Counted from the stretch's first letter, positions 16,633 through 25,937 are shown. The stretch: 64,000 nucleotides of DNA from Fictibacillus phosphorivorans (GCF_007673525.1 NZ_VDZU01000001.1:2180177-2244176), one strand, 5' to 3'. Notes: generated by a model not told the origin, from the letters alone. Translations and numbers: made by a program.

Positions 16633-17697
16633 ATGAACCATACTTATTTTATCACCGGTTACCCAGGATTTATAGCTTCAAAGCTTGTAAGTGCTCTTCA
16701 AGCAAAGTATCCTTCTTCTACCTTTTATTTATTGATCTTACAACATGAACGTGAACTGGCAGTGCGAAAATTACGATCTCAATCTAATAACATACATCTT
16801 GTCGAGGGAGATATTACAAAACACAATTTAGGTCTAGCCTCTCACACTATAGAAGTTCTTCATAAACAGGTTACACACTGTGTCCATCTTGCAGCTCTTT
16901 ATGATCTCACTGTTGCTTATGAACCTGCATATCTTTGTAATGTGATCGGTACAAAAAACGTCTTAAGGTTTGTTGAAAAGTGTCCGAGCTTAAAGCGTTT
17001 TTGTTATTTCAGTACAGCATATGTTTCTGGAGATGAAAAAGGATTGATCTTGGAAAGCGACATTAGTATGCCTAGTCGGTTTCGTAATTATTATGAACAG
17101 ACAAAACACGAAGCAGAAGTGCAAGTCCGTGATAGAATGAATGAACTTCCGATCACGATCATACGACCTGGTATTATTGTAGGTGATTCAAAGACAGGAG
17201 AAACACTCAAGTTTGACGGTCCTTATTTTATGATGCAATTCATAAAACGGCTTGCTAAGTTCCCCATTCCCTATATCGGAAAAACTTCATCCAAGATTCA
17301 TCTCGTTCCTGTCGATTTCATCATTGACGCTTCAGTGTATCTCATGCACGAGACGGTCGGGAGATCTAAAACGTATCATGTGCTTAGTCCAGATTCACCT
17401 TCCATACAAGTTGCCTATACTTCTTTATGCCAGGAGCTTTTAGGGAAAAGGCCAAGCTGGACGTTGAATAGAAGAATAGCTGAACAGTGTCTATCATTTT
17501 CACTCGTTTCGAAATGGCTTGGTGTACCATTAGAAACTCTTTCGTATTTTTCTCATGATGCGAAATACGATACTTCTCAACTTGTTAAAGATCTAAAAGG
17601 ATCAGGAATTGAATGTCGGCCTTTCGATGAGTATGTAGGTTCGATGGTGCACTACTATAAAAACAATGCTCATGACAAGAACTTAATACGATATTAA
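16633..17697 (+). CDS. SDR-family NAD-binding protein (NAD_binding_4 / reductase-like)
   Basis: The 354-residue protein has an N-terminal Rossmann loop FITGYPGFIASKLVSAL, then VEGDITK, THCVHLAALYDLTV, RFCYFSTAYVSG and NYYEQTKHEAE, the catalytic Tyr-Lys pair. IIRPGIIVGDSKTGE follows. This pattern is that of extended SDRs of the thioester-reductase/male-sterility type, which reduce acyl thioesters, although no carrier domain is attached. The C-terminal 100 residues are less conserved. A GAGGT site precedes the ATG. The 59-nt gap to the divergent SDR gene suggests shared control. Substrate unknown. Confidence 0.82.
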   Translation: MNHTYFITGYPGFIASKLVSALQAKYPSSTFYLLILQHERELAVRKLRSQSNNIHLVEGDITKHNLGLASHTIEVLHKQVTHCVHLAALYDLTVAYEPAYLCNVIGTKNVLRFVEKCPSLKRFCYFSTAYVSGDEKGLILESDISMPSRFRNYYEQTKHEAEVQVRDRMNELPITIIRPGIIVGDSKTGETLKFDGPYFMMQFIKRLAKFPIPYIGKTSSKIHLVPVDFIIDASVYLMHETVGRSKTYHVLSPDSPSIQVAYTSLCQELLGKRPSWTLNRRIAEQCLSFSLVSKWLGVPLETLSYFSHDAKYDTSQLVKDLKGSGIECRPFDEYVGSMVHYYKNNAHDKNLIRY

Positions 17698-17698
17698 A

Positions 17699-17730
17699 GA
17701 AAGGGTGACAGATCACGTCACCCTTTTTCT
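17699..17730 (+). terminator. Intrinsic terminator after the SDR gene
   Basis: A perfect 9-bp stem (17701-17709 with 17717-17725) with a 7-nt loop is followed by TTTCT. Confidence 0.85.
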
Positions 17731-17821
17731 TATACTATGAGATAACTCTTAAATAATTTGAATGTAACAGCCACTTTATAAGGAGAGCCTCTTCGACAGG
17801 CCATCGATCATAAACCCTAAA

Positions 17822-18502
17822 TCATCCAAGCGTTTCAATCTCAACACTTCTGATACCCTCAATCTTTTTCACATCATCATATAGATCTGTGGTGTATCTT
17901 TTCTCATAGATGGATGCTGCCATCTCCATTTTTTTGTAATCATTCTCAAGATCCTTTATTCGAACATTTACGATCTTTACTTTCAGCTCATTGATCTCTT
18001 TCATCACATCACTCATGATGGTGTCTGGATTAACGACCAATTTTAACTTAATATCGATCTGTCTTAATGCTTTTGGGCCGATCCATTTCATGATAAGAGG
18101 AATCAGTTCGACACTGATAAGAATTAAAAAAGCACCTGCAGCGGCCTCTTTATAGAAACCAGCTCCGGCGGCAATTCCTAGTCCTGATGCTCCCCATATC
18201 ATGGCTGCGGTTGTTAATCCTGAAATTACATCGTTGCTTCTTCTTAAGATAACACCTGCTCCAAGAAAACCAATCCCACTAACGATCTGAGCTGCTAAAC
18301 GCATTGGGTCCATGACCGTTTGACCAGACAGAAGTGAAAATTGTCTAGCAGATTCTATGCTGACAATCGTGAGCAAACAACTGCTGATGGAGATAACAAG
18401 GCTCGTTTTAAGACCAACGGGTTTATTCTTCAACTCCCTCTCAATTCCGATGATCAATCCGAAGAATGCCGACATTCCAAGTTTCACTAAGACAAGACTC
18501 AT
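17822..18502 (-). CDS. MgtC/SapB family membrane protein
   Basis: The 226-residue protein has about five hydrophobic segments in its first 140 residues, including FFGLIIGIERELKNKPVGLKT and GIGFLGAGVILRRSNDVISGLTTAAMIW, both hallmarks of the MgtC/SapB family. A C-terminal soluble part (about 150-226) looks like a small ACT-like alpha/beta domain. MgtC proteins affect magnesium homeostasis and ATP-synthase control in pathogens; in Bacillaceae the role is unclear. An AGAGGTG site lies 8 nt before the ATG. It is divergent from the DUF485/symporter operon. Confidence 0.9.
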   Translation of the reverse strand: MSLVLVKLGMSAFFGLIIGIERELKNKPVGLKTSLVISISSCLLTIVSIESARQFSLLSGQTVMDPMRLAAQIVSGIGFLGAGVILRRSNDVISGLTTAAMIWGASGLGIAAGAGFYKEAAAGAFLILISVELIPLIMKWIGPKALRQIDIKLKLVVNPDTIMSDVMKEINELKVKIVNVRIKDLENDYKKMEMAASIYEKRYTTDLYDDVKKIEGIRSVEIETLG

Positions 18503-18591
18503 GATGTTTACACCTCTCTCCTGTTTTTGCCCTTATTTAATAATACGCAAATCATCCCATTAAATCCTTCTAACTTCAAGAACGATTCCCG

Positions 18592-18620
18592 TTGAATCAT
18601 AACGTTCCTCCGTATATAAT
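18592..18620 (+). promoter_or_regulatory. Sigma-A promoter of the DUF485-symporter operon
   Basis: TTGAAT (18592-18597), a 17-nt spacer and TATAAT (18615-18620) form a near-consensus vegetative promoter about 90 nt upstream of the DUF485 start. Confidence 0.75.
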
Positions 18621-18711
18621 AGAAGTTGATTTTATCAGAAAATAAAGATTATTCGGTAAAAGGAGGCGTGAATACTAGGTTGATTTAATTTAATAAGAGG
18701 AGGAAAATGCA

Positions 18712-19047
18712 TTGTTACCAAAAAAACAGCAAAAATTTGAACACTCAAGGTACAGCGAAGTCGTGAACACGAACACATTTCAGCAATTAATGTCTGAGAA
18801 AAAACGTTTCATCCTGCCAATGACCGTGTTTTTTTTACTGTTTTACTTCAGCCTTCCTATCCTAACCGCTTATACAGATGTATTGAATCAAAATGCGGTC
18901 GGTGATATCACTTGGGCTTGGATCTTTGCTTTCGCTCAGTTCATCATGACATGGGCTCTGTGTATGATCTATACGAAACGAGCCAAGCGCTTTGACGAAC
19001 TCGCTGAAAAAGTGATAGCTGATATGGACAAGGAGGCTTCCTCATGA
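18712..19047 (+). CDS. DUF485 membrane protein, partner of the acetate-type symporter
   Basis: This 111-residue protein has two hydrophobic segments (about residues 35-55 and 70-92) and the DUF485 pattern SEKKRFILPMTVFFLLFYFSLPILTAY. DUF485 proteins (YjcH in E. coli) are nearly always encoded just before an ActP-type sodium/solute symporter and are thought to assist it. The start is TTG at 18712-18714, 8 nt after GAGGAGG; the nearby ATG is out of frame. Its TGA overlaps the symporter ATG (ATGA), so translation is coupled. Confidence 0.88.
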   Translation: MLPKKQQKFEHSRYSEVVNTNTFQQLMSEKKRFILPMTVFFLLFYFSLPILTAYTDVLNQNAVGDITWAWIFAFAQFIMTWALCMIYTKRAKRFDELAEKVIADMDKEASS

Positions 19048-20585
19048 ATGGTACAGCATTTTCTTTGTTTTTAGGAATCGTTGCTCTTACTTTAGTCATT
19101 ACCTATTTTGCTTCTAAGAAAACAAAAACAACAAGTGATTTCTACACAGCTGATGGCGGATTGACCGGAATGCAGAACGGTCTTGCCATTGCCGGAGACT
19201 ATATGTCAGCTGCTTCATTTCTTGGAATTGCAGGCACGATCGCACTATCTGGGTTTGATGGCTTTTTTTATAGCATCGGTTTTCTCGTTGCTTATCTTGT
19301 AGTTCTGTTCTTAGTAGCAGAACCTCTTCGAAATCTTGGTAAATATACGATGGCTGATATGATTGCAGCGAGGTTTAATGATAAAAAGGTTCGCGGTGTT
19401 GCAGCACTGAATACGATGGCGATCTCTACCTTTTATATGGTAGCCCAATTAGTAGGTGCTGGTGCTCTTATCAAACTATTATTAGGGATTGAGTACATAT
19501 ATTCTGTACTTATCGTAGGCGTATTGATGACGGTCTATGTGGTGTTCGGTGGTATGACTGCTACATCATGGGTACAAATCGTAAAAGCAATTCTTTTGAT
19601 GCTTGGAACGTTTATCATTTCTGTCATGGTGTTTGCTAAATTTGGTTTTAGCTTTACTGAGATGTTCAACCAAGTTAAAAGTGCTACACCACTGGGCGAG
19701 TCGTTTTTGAACCCCGGTAATAAGTTTAAAGATCCGCTTGATACGATCTCCTTAAACTTAGCACTTGTCTTAGGAACTGCAGGTCTTCCTCATATACTTA
19801 TCCGGTTCTTTACGGTAAAAGATGCTCCTACTGCCAGAAAATCCGTTGTGTATGCAACTTGGCTGATCGGAGCGTTCTACATCATGACGATCTTTTTAGG
19901 ATTTGGTGCAGCAGCTTTTGTTGGACAAGATCAGATCGTAGCTGCAAATGCCGCTGGAAATATGGCAGCTCCACTGTTAGCAGAAGTACTCGGAGGAGAG
20001 TTTCTGTTTGCCTTTGTTTCTGCCGTTGCGTTCGCTACCATTCTAGCCGTCGTAGCTGGATTGGTACTATCAGCCGCTTCAGCTTTCGCTCATGACTTTT
20101 ATACACACATCATCAGAAAAGGTCATGTATCAGAAAAAGAACAGATGAAAGCCGCCAAATGGGCTTCAGTAGGGGTAGCGATCATCTCCATCATACTCGC
20201 TTTATTCGCACAAAAATTAAATGTCGCTTTCTTAGTCTCTCTTGCCTTTGCTGTAGCAGCTAGTGCGAACCTTCCCATTATTCTTTTAACGATTTTTTGG
20301 AAGCGCTTTAATACGGCAGGCGCAGTAACTGGGATGTTAGTGGGACTCATTAGTTCACTTGTTTTAGTAATGATCTCACCTAGTGTATGGTCTCCTGTAG
20401 AAGGAGCGGCGATCCTTACAGGAGAAGCCATCTTTCCTCTTGCAAACCCAGGAATTGTTTCCATACCACTTGGGTTCTTAGGAGCTATCATCGGAACGAT
20501 GCTTTCCAAACCATCAGACGTTGATAAGTTTAATGAAATTCTAGTAAAAGCAAACACGGGGTCTGGCCTTCGAAAAGGTGCATGA
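19044..20585 (+). CDS. Sodium:solute symporter, ActP/YwcA-like (acetate type)
   Basis: The 513-residue protein has about 13 membrane segments and belongs to the SSS family. Family-typical stretches are FYTADGGLTGMQNGLAIAGDYMSAASFLG (residues about 33-61, the sodium/substrate region), MADMIAARFNDKKVRG and GLPHILIRFFTVKDAPTARKSV. Together with the preceding DUF485 gene, this is the layout of acetate/short monocarboxylate permeases such as E. coli ActP. Acetate uptake is therefore the best guess, with pyruvate or propionate possible. It overlaps the DUF485 gene by 4 nt and ends just before a hairpin shared with the convergent permease. Confidence 0.88.
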   Translation: MNGTAFSLFLGIVALTLVITYFASKKTKTTSDFYTADGGLTGMQNGLAIAGDYMSAASFLGIAGTIALSGFDGFFYSIGFLVAYLVVLFLVAEPLRNLGKYTMADMIAARFNDKKVRGVAALNTMAISTFYMVAQLVGAGALIKLLLGIEYIYSVLIVGVLMTVYVVFGGMTATSWVQIVKAILLMLGTFIISVMVFAKFGFSFTEMFNQVKSATPLGESFLNPGNKFKDPLDTISLNLALVLGTAGLPHILIRFFTVKDAPTARKSVVYATWLIGAFYIMTIFLGFGAAAFVGQDQIVAANAAGNMAAPLLAEVLGGEFLFAFVSAVAFATILAVVAGLVLSAASAFAHDFYTHIIRKGHVSEKEQMKAAKWASVGVAIISIILALFAQKLNVAFLVSLAFAVAASANLPIILLTIFWKRFNTAGAVTGMLVGLISSLVLVMISPSVWSPVEGAAILTGEAIFPLANPGIVSIPLGFLGAIIGTMLSKPSDVDKFNEILVKANTGSGLRKGA

Positions 20586-20590
20586 TTCTA

Positions 20591-20621
20591 AAAAAACCGG
20601 CTATTAATCAGCCGGTTTTCT
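20591..20621. terminator. Shared terminator between convergent symporter and permease genes
   Basis: A perfect 10-bp stem (20593-20602 with 20610-20619) has T tracts on both strands. The minus-strand permease stop codon (20604-20606) lies inside the loop, so one stem arm is coding. Confidence 0.88.
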
Positions 20622-22016
20622 TGTGGGTTCAGTTTGTTTTGGAACGAAGGGATAAAATAAGATGCCTGATGCAAGTAAGGCGATTCCGAATAAGAAGGTC
20701 TTGATATCTGCCGTTCCTGCATAGATGACCCAGAACGAATAGATGGCAGCTACTGCAGCAATAATACCATCTGTCGTTCGACTTCTCCCCGATTCTCCAT
20801 ACGTCTCACCTTTCATAACGAGCTTCAACTGATAAAGAGAAGCGAACAAATATGGAACGAGAAAAGCGAGTGTAGCAATAAAGATCATAAAATCAAAAGC
20901 AGACGCCATCGACTGAGAAATAACAGAAAACAAGAATAGCTGAGTACAAAGGTTTGTGATCCATAGAGAGAAAACGGGAGCACCTTTTTTGTTTTCTTTT
21001 AAAAAGTTCGTTATAAACATCCGCTGCTGTGCTGCCTGAAACGGCACTTCAGCGGAAAGCAAAACCCAACCAACAGTCGCCCCTAATAACGAGACCACTC
21101 CTAAGACGGCCATAATCATACTGCCGGATGGTCCAATTGCTGCCATCAATGAATCAACAAGTGGTTTTTGAGAGTTGATCAATTCTTCTTGCTTAAGAGT
21201 TCCCATGACTAACAACGTGATACTTAAATACAAAAGAAGTGCAATGATCAGACCAAGGATCGTCGCCTTTTTTACATCTCTCTTCTTTTTGGCACGAGTC
21301 GCGAAAACAACAGCAGATTCTACTCCTACAAATGCCCATAGGGTTGCGATCGCCGCATTATTTATCTGAGAAAGAAAACCAGAAGTAACACCGCCTTCAC
21401 TCTCGATCGGTGCATAGAAAGGAACTAGATTACTGCTTTGGAACGCGAATAAACAAGCTATTATAAATAATAAGAATCCTAAAACTTTGGCTAAAGTTGC
21501 AATAAAGTTTACCTTTCCTGCTCCCTCGATACCGTTAAGAATCAAGATGTGTACGCTCCACAAAAGAACGGAACAGATAATAAACGTGATGACTCCTCCT
21601 ATTCTTACAGAAGTCCCCATCACGGTGAATAAAATGGCTTTGTTCGTCATAACAGGGAAAAAAGTTGAAAGATAACTGGCAAACGTAGTGATGATCGCAA
21701 CGTTACCTGACCAGTTAGCCACCCAATATCCCCAGCTTACAAGGTATCCTGCTAATAGTGAGGATTGTGAATTCTCTTTAAATAAAGCCTTCGCGTAGTT
21801 TTGAGGACCTCCATTTAATTCAGGTTTTCTTAAACTCAGGTTTCCAAAAACAAGAGCTGTCATCAATACACCAAAACCTGTGATCAGCCAGGCTGTTAAT
21901 ACACCAGATGGACTAGCTACTTCTGCTAATGATCGTGGCAACATGAAAATACCCGATCCTACCATATTTCCTACAACAAGCGCTGTTAAGACCCAAAAGC
22001 CTAGATTTCTTTTCAA
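20604..22016 (-). CDS. APC-family amino acid permease/antiporter
   Basis: The 470-residue protein has about 12-13 membrane segments. The first helix contains ALVVGNMVGSGIFMLP, the unwound G-S-G substrate site of APC transporters. It most resembles the basic amino acid/polyamine antiporter (APA) group such as YvsH and ArcD-like permeases. Lysine, arginine or ornithine exchange is likely but not provable. The start is TTG at 22014-22016, 7 nt after AGGTGG. It stands alone: no arc or decarboxylase genes adjoin it. Confidence 0.85.
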   Translation of the reverse strand: MKRNLGFWVLTALVVGNMVGSGIFMLPRSLAEVASPSGVLTAWLITGFGVLMTALVFGNLSLRKPELNGGPQNYAKALFKENSQSSLLAGYLVSWGYWVANWSGNVAIITTFASYLSTFFPVMTNKAILFTVMGTSVRIGGVITFIICSVLLWSVHILILNGIEGAGKVNFIATLAKVLGFLLFIIACLFAFQSSNLVPFYAPIESEGGVTSGFLSQINNAAIATLWAFVGVESAVVFATRAKKKRDVKKATILGLIIALLLYLSITLLVMGTLKQEELINSQKPLVDSLMAAIGPSGSMIMAVLGVVSLLGATVGWVLLSAEVPFQAAQQRMFITNFLKENKKGAPVFSLWITNLCTQLFLFSVISQSMASAFDFMIFIATLAFLVPYLFASLYQLKLVMKGETYGESGRSRTTDGIIAAVAAIYSFWVIYAGTADIKTFLFGIALLASGILFYPFVPKQTEPTRKPAD

Positions 22017-22174
22017 AGTGATTCCACCTTTCTCTTCGTATTTTACCCAATGAAGTACATTGCAAATCCTGAAGTAACATTGGCTAAAAAGACTAAACGA
22101 AAAAGTAAGAATCGAAAATAAAAAGTAGAGCTGTAGAAAAACAATAATTATTATAGGAAGTATCCCTTTAAAAA

Positions 22175-22200
22175 GAAAAAAGAGCCTGATAAATCAGACC
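22175..22200 (-). terminator. Intrinsic terminator after cvfB
   Basis: An 8-bp stem with two wobble pairs (22183-22190 with 22193-22200) is followed on the minus strand by TTTTTTC. It lies 8 nt past the cvfB stop. Confidence 0.6.
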
Positions 22201-22207
22201 CAGTTCC

Positions 22208-23068
22208 TTAAATTTGAAGATACGTTTTCCCATCTTCTTGAATGATTTTCTCTTCTTTCATAAGCTTACCTAGAGCTCGTTTAAATGCAGCTTTGCTCAT
22301 CTGAAAAGTTTCTTTGATCTCTTCTGGAGATGATTTGTCTGTAAGTGGCATCTGCCCTTTGTTTTCTCTTAAATATTGATAGATTCGTTCAGAATCCTCA
22401 CTGTAAGCAATCTCTTTTCTTGCTCTCATCGATAAGTTCATTCTTCCATCTTCTCGAACGAATGCTACACGAGCTCCAAGCTTCTGCCCAAGGCGCGGTT
22501 TCACCTTCAATTCGTCGTTATGAATGAATCCGATGTGCCCTGATTCAGTAAACAGAAGCACGCCTGCTTCATTGATCTTGTAAACATAACCTGATGTTTG
22601 TTGGTTAAACATTTCTTCTGTTGCTGCTTCAGCTTGCTCTACCATCTCTTCTTCTGTAGCTAAGTCAGCAAAGATACGGCCTTTTTTATCCAGCTTCATA
22701 CCTGAGTATACACGGTCGCCAAGATGAGGCCATTCGTCCCATGATTCAGGAAGGTCGTCTTTTGATAAGAGGATATCTTTTTTAATACCGATATGAAGAA
22801 ATACTCCTAACTTACGATTGACTCCAGCAACTTCTAACCAAGCTAATGAATCAAGACGAACTTTTGGTATCGTTTCGGTAGCCGCCAGTCTTCCTTCGTG
22901 ATCTTGATATAAAAAGACTTCTACCATGTTTCCTTCTTCATGCTTACTTTTTGCTTCAGATCGATGTAAAAGAACTTCTTTTCCATCTTCAAGATCTAAT
23001 ACATAGCCAAGATCCGAAATTCGTACAACTTTAAGTGTATACACTAAACCAGGTTTTTTTGTTTCCAT
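22208..23068 (-). CDS. cvfB: S1-like RNA-binding protein CvfB (YitL)
   Basis: The 286-residue protein has a tandem S1/OB-like array: LVYTLKVVRISDLGYVLDLEDG (first), VNRKLGVFLHIGIKKDILLSKDDLP (second) and SGYVYKINEAGVLLFTESGHIGFIHNDEL (third). A C-terminal winged helix (about 215-285) follows, with SSPEEIKETFQMSKAAFKRALGKL. This is the full CvfB domain order; in Staphylococcus CvfB binds RNA and affects virulence-gene expression. In Bacillus it is YitL, role unclear. Start ATG at 23068. It is monocistronic, with a terminator after it. Confidence 0.9.
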   Translation of the reverse strand: METKKPGLVYTLKVVRISDLGYVLDLEDGKEVLLHRSEAKSKHEEGNMVEVFLYQDHEGRLAATETIPKVRLDSLAWLEVAGVNRKLGVFLHIGIKKDILLSKDDLPESWDEWPHLGDRVYSGMKLDKKGRIFADLATEEEMVEQAEAATEEMFNQQTSGYVYKINEAGVLLFTESGHIGFIHNDELKVKPRLGQKLGARVAFVREDGRMNLSMRARKEIAYSEDSERIYQYLRENKGQMPLTDKSSPEEIKETFQMSKAAFKRALGKLMKEEKIIQEDGKTYLQI

Positions 23069-23106
23069 ATTTTCATTCCTTTTTTTAAATAGATAGATTA
23101 AGAAAA

Positions 23107-23131
23107 AAAGAAAAAACCTACATAGTAGGTT
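23107..23131 (-). terminator. Intrinsic terminator after yycC
   Basis: A perfect 7-bp stem (23115-23121 with 23125-23131) is followed on the minus strand by TTTTTTCTTTTTTT. Confidence 0.85.
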
Positions 23132-23150
23132 TTCGCCTTCTTGTTCTTAA

Positions 23151-23300
23151 TTATTCATCCTTATTTTCTTTGGATGCTTCCAATTCCATCAGCTTTTTCA
23201 CCAAAATATGCTGAGGCATATGCATCAACTGTTCGAGTGGCACGTTTAGCGCTTTTGCTAACTTTACCGCAGTATCAGCTGATAATTGTAATGGTTTCAT
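23151..23300 (-). CDS. yycC: YycC family small protein
   Basis: This 49-residue protein is MKPLQLSADTAVKLAKALN followed by VPLEQLMHMPQHILVKKLME and a charged end. The pattern LNVPLEQLMHMPQHIL is the YycC family signature as I recall it. Function is unknown; it is probably a small helical cytosolic protein. AGGAGGGG lies at good spacing before the ATG at 23298-23300, and a clear terminator follows, so it is an independent unit between cvfB and fhs. Confidence 0.85.
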   Translation of the reverse strand: MKPLQLSADTAVKLAKALNVPLEQLMHMPQHILVKKLMELEASKENKDE

Positions 23301-23354
23301 ATGCACCCCTCCTACAGAAGTATAGCAGTTTATAAGGATACTTTACACTATTTC

Positions 23355-25043
23355 TTAAAATAGTCCTACTGCTTTCCCATCTTCTGATACATCCATGTTG
23401 TTTGCCGCCGGAACTTTAGGCAGTCCTGGCATCGTCATTACATCTCCTGTAAGGGCAACAATAAACCCAGCACCAATCGACGGTTTTAGTTCTCTGATCG
23501 TAATCGTAAAGTTTTCTGGACGACCGAGTTTTTTCGGATCATCTGAGAAGGAATATTGAGTTTTAGCCATACATATCGGCAACTGATCCCACCCGAAATC
23601 AGTAAACTGCTTCATTTGTTTTACAGCTTTTGGTGAGAACTGCACTTCTCCTGCTCCGTACACTTTTTTACAGATTGTCTCTATTTTTTCTTCTAAAGAA
23701 GCGTTTAGTTCATAAAGAGGTTTATAGTTATTCTCTTCTGATTCAATGGTTTCTAACACTCTGTTTGCTAATGCTTCTCCACCTTGTCCGCCTTTAGCCC
23801 AAACATCAGCTTCTTCAGCAGCAACACCTTTTCTATTGCACCAATCTTTTATGAAAGCAACCTCTTCGTCCGTGTCGGTAACAAATTTGTTGATAGCTAC
23901 CACTACAGGCACACCAAATTCTTTCAACGTTTCTAAATGTTTCTCAAGGTTTGGCATTCCTTTTTGAAGAGCTTCTAAGTCAGGATTCTTCAAATATTCT
24001 TTTGCAAGACCACCATGCATCTTAAGCGCTCTTACTGTAGCAACTATAACAACTGCACTTGGATTGATACCCGCATATCTCGCTTTAATATCTAAGAACT
24101 TCTCAGCTCCTAGATCAGCACCGAATCCCGCTTCTGTTACGACCATCTCACCGAGTTTGGATGCTAACTTTGTCGCAATAACGCTGTTACACCCATGAGC
24201 AATGTTAGCAAACGGTCCACCATGAACAAGTGCCGGCGTGTTTTCTAAAGTTTGAACGATATTCGGACGAATCGCATCTTTCAGTAATAAGGTTAATGCA
24301 CCATGAGCATTTAGATGTCCAGCGGTTACAGGCTGATTGTCGTAATCAAACGCCACTACCATCTTAGAAAGTCTCATCTTCAAGTCTTCTAGATCATTAG
24401 CCAGACAGAAGATCGCCATCACTTCTGATGCTACGGTAATATCGAATCCATCTTCTCGTGGTACACCTTGAACGGGTCCACCTAAGCCGATGACAATCTT
24501 TCTTAATGCTCGGTCATTCATATCTAACGCACGCTTCCAAACGATTCGGCGTGGATCTATATTCAATTCATTCCCTTGATGTATATGGTTATCGATCAAT
24601 GCAGCTAATGCGTTGTTAGCGGTTGTAATGGCATGCAAGTCTCCTGTAAAGTGCAGATTGATATCTTCCATCGGCATGACTTGAGAGTACCCTCCACCTG
24701 CTGCACCACCTTTAATACCCATGCTAGGGCCAAGCGATGGTTCACGTAAAGCGATAATCGTTTTCTTTCCAACTCGATTGAGTGCTTGTCCAAGCCCCAC
24801 GGTCACTGTAGACTTGCCCTCTCCTGCTGGTGTTGGACTAATCGCTGTAACTAAGACTACTTTTCCATCTTCAACATTCTGAAGCTTTTGAAACAGATCT
24901 AATGAGAGCTTTCCTTTGTATCTTCCATAAGGTTCCCAATCATCTTCTTCAATTCCTAGTTGTCCTACAATTTCTTCGATTCGCAGCATTTTCGCTGATT
25001 GGGCAATCTCGATATCACTTTTGAACGTAACCTTTTCTAGCAT
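23355..25043 (-). CDS. fhs: Formate-tetrahydrofolate ligase
   Basis: Fhs makes 10-formyl-THF from formate, THF and ATP, feeding one-carbon units into purine and fMet-tRNA synthesis. The 562-residue length is normal. The P-loop [18 protein letters not shown] lies near residues 72-89. [31 protein letters not shown] is the conserved THF-site region, and [12 protein letters not shown] the later motif. The last residues are family-typical. A GGAGGG site precedes the ATG. It is divergent from the ferredoxin gene. B. subtilis 168 lacks fhs while many other Bacillaceae have it. Confidence 0.96.
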   Translation of the reverse strand: MLEKVTFKSDIEIAQSAKMLRIEEIVGQLGIEEDDWEPYGRYKGKLSLDLFQKLQNVEDGKVVLVTAISPTPAGEGKSTVTVGLGQALNRVGKKTIIALREPSLGPSMGIKGGAAGGGYSQVMPMEDINLHFTGDLHAITTANNALAALIDNHIHQGNELNIDPRRIVWKRALDMNDRALRKIVIGLGGPVQGVPREDGFDITVASEVMAIFCLANDLEDLKMRLSKMVVAFDYDNQPVTAGHLNAHGALTLLLKDAIRPNIVQTLENTPALVHGGPFANIAHGCNSVIATKLASKLGEMVVTEAGFGADLGAEKFLDIKARYAGINPSAVVIVATVRALKMHGGLAKEYLKNPDLEALQKGMPNLEKHLETLKEFGVPVVVAINKFVTDTDEEVAFIKDWCNRKGVAAEEADVWAKGGQGGEALANRVLETIESEENNYKPLYELNASLEEKIETICKKVYGAGEVQFSPKAVKQMKQFTDFGWDQLPICMAKTQYSFSDDPKKLGRPENFTITIRELKPSIGAGFIVALTGDVMTMPGLPKVPAANNMDVSEDGKAVGLF

Positions 25044-25147
25044 GTTGATTTAACCCTCCATCATATGTAATTGACTCCACTCTCTATTGTATATGAAACA
25101 AGTATGTGATGCGATTAGTTTTTCTATTACAACTTCTAAACATGTAG

Positions 25148-25175
25148 TTTACTTGGTAAGAGGTTATCGTATAAT
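25148..25175 (+). promoter_or_regulatory. Probable sigma-A promoter of the ferredoxin gene
   Basis: TTTACT (25148-25153), a 16-nt spacer and TATAAT (25170-25175) lie about 50 nt before the ATG. Confidence 0.55.
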
Positions 25176-25222
25176 AAGAATGGAAAGAAATACTAAGTAT
25201 TTATTTTAAGGAGGCAGGTAAA

Positions 25223-25549
25223 ATGGCAAAAATTGATGTGCGTGGATTTGGTACATACGAGATCGAGAACGGCAAAAAACTAGTAAATGCACTTGAAGAC
25301 AACGGAATTGATATCCTTCACCGCTGTGGAGGCAAAGCAAAATGTACAACATGTCGAGTGGAAGTTTTGTCAGGAGATCTAGGACCGATCGGTGAAAATG
25401 AAGCGAATATTATCGCTACGAAGGGTCTATCAGGTAATGTAAGGTTGTCTTGCCAGATCTGTGTGAGTGAAGATGCATCGATTAATCCAGTTCTTACTGT
25501 AACATCAGAAGGATTAGACGCAGGACCTCGACCAGCAGAAGAGTGTTAA
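25223..25549 (+). CDS. 2Fe-2S plant-type ferredoxin
   Basis: The 108-residue protein has the [2Fe-2S] ligand pattern of plant/vertebrate-type ferredoxins: HRCGGKAKCTTCRVEV (C-X5-C-X2-C, about residues 34-43) and a distal Cys in RLSCQICV (about 77). It should be a soluble electron carrier; the partner oxidoreductase is not encoded nearby. An extra Cys is the last residue. AAGGAGG is well spaced before ATG. It is monocistronic and followed by a GC-rich repeat, with a terminator-like hairpin only at 25910. Confidence 0.9.
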   Translation: MAKIDVRGFGTYEIENGKKLVNALEDNGIDILHRCGGKAKCTTCRVEVLSGDLGPIGENEANIIATKGLSGNVRLSCQICVSEDASINPVLTVTSEGLDAGPRPAEEC

Positions 25550-25589
25550 TATTAATTAAAGTCTGATTTGTTATAATTGAGTTTCTATG

Positions 25590-25853
25590 AAAGTGGTTAA
25601 TTTCCGCTCACACTAGCTCGCTTTCCAAGGGGCGAACGGTGAGCCTCCTGGCGCTTCGCACCATTAGGAGTCTCCACCTGTCTAGTTGCAGTGGCAAGCC
25701 CCTCGAGGTCAAAAGTTTAACGGCCAAGAAGGCAAAGTGCGCCTTCCTCGCCCATCCAACTTTTGCTTGTCGGGGCTGAACGTGCCACTTCCACTTTTCT
25801 GACTTTCCGCTCGTCCCATAGGAGTCGGCGACCTTGCGCTCCAATCAACTTGC
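25590..25853 (+). repeat. Dispersed intergenic repeat, copy B, with nested inverted repeat
   Basis: This GC-richer noncoding block has the order TTTCCGCTCACACTAGCTCG, GGCGAACGGTGAGCCTCCTG, GGAGTC and GCTCCAATCAACTT seen in copies A and C. Inside it, imperfect arms (AGTGGCA, AGCCCC and AAAAGTT at 25690-25717, complementary to AACTTTT, GGGGCT and TGCCACT at 25758-25789) enclose a smaller hairpin (GAAGGC/GCCTTC, 25728-25746). It fills most of the 450-nt gap between the ferredoxin and HD-hydrolase genes. A 78-codon open frame across it has no ribosome-binding site and is rejected as a gene. Confidence 0.65.
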
Positions 25854-25909
25854 ATAGGAAGAGAAAAATAAACATTCAAAAGCAACTATTCTTTAGTTTA
25901 GTTATAACT

Positions 25910-25937
25910 AAAAAAGGCCATTATTTTGGCCTTTTTT
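25910..25937. terminator. Bidirectional terminator near the HD-hydrolase 3' end
   Basis: A perfect 10-bp A/T-tailed stem (25910-25919 with 25928-25937) can serve the ferredoxin on the plus strand and the HD hydrolase on the minus strand. Confidence 0.8.

Noticed and set aside
18661..18690. Possible leader mini-gene (GTG..TAA, six codons) before the DUF485 gene, with its own GGAGG
   Set aside because: The GGAGG is only 1 nt from the GTG, so it cannot start there efficiently. It is more likely a chance duplicate Shine-Dalgarno.
25608..25844. 78-codon minus-strand open frame in the GC-rich gap
   Set aside because: It lies wholly within repeat copy B, is R/L/S-rich without a ribosome-binding site, and reflects GC-rich repeat composition.
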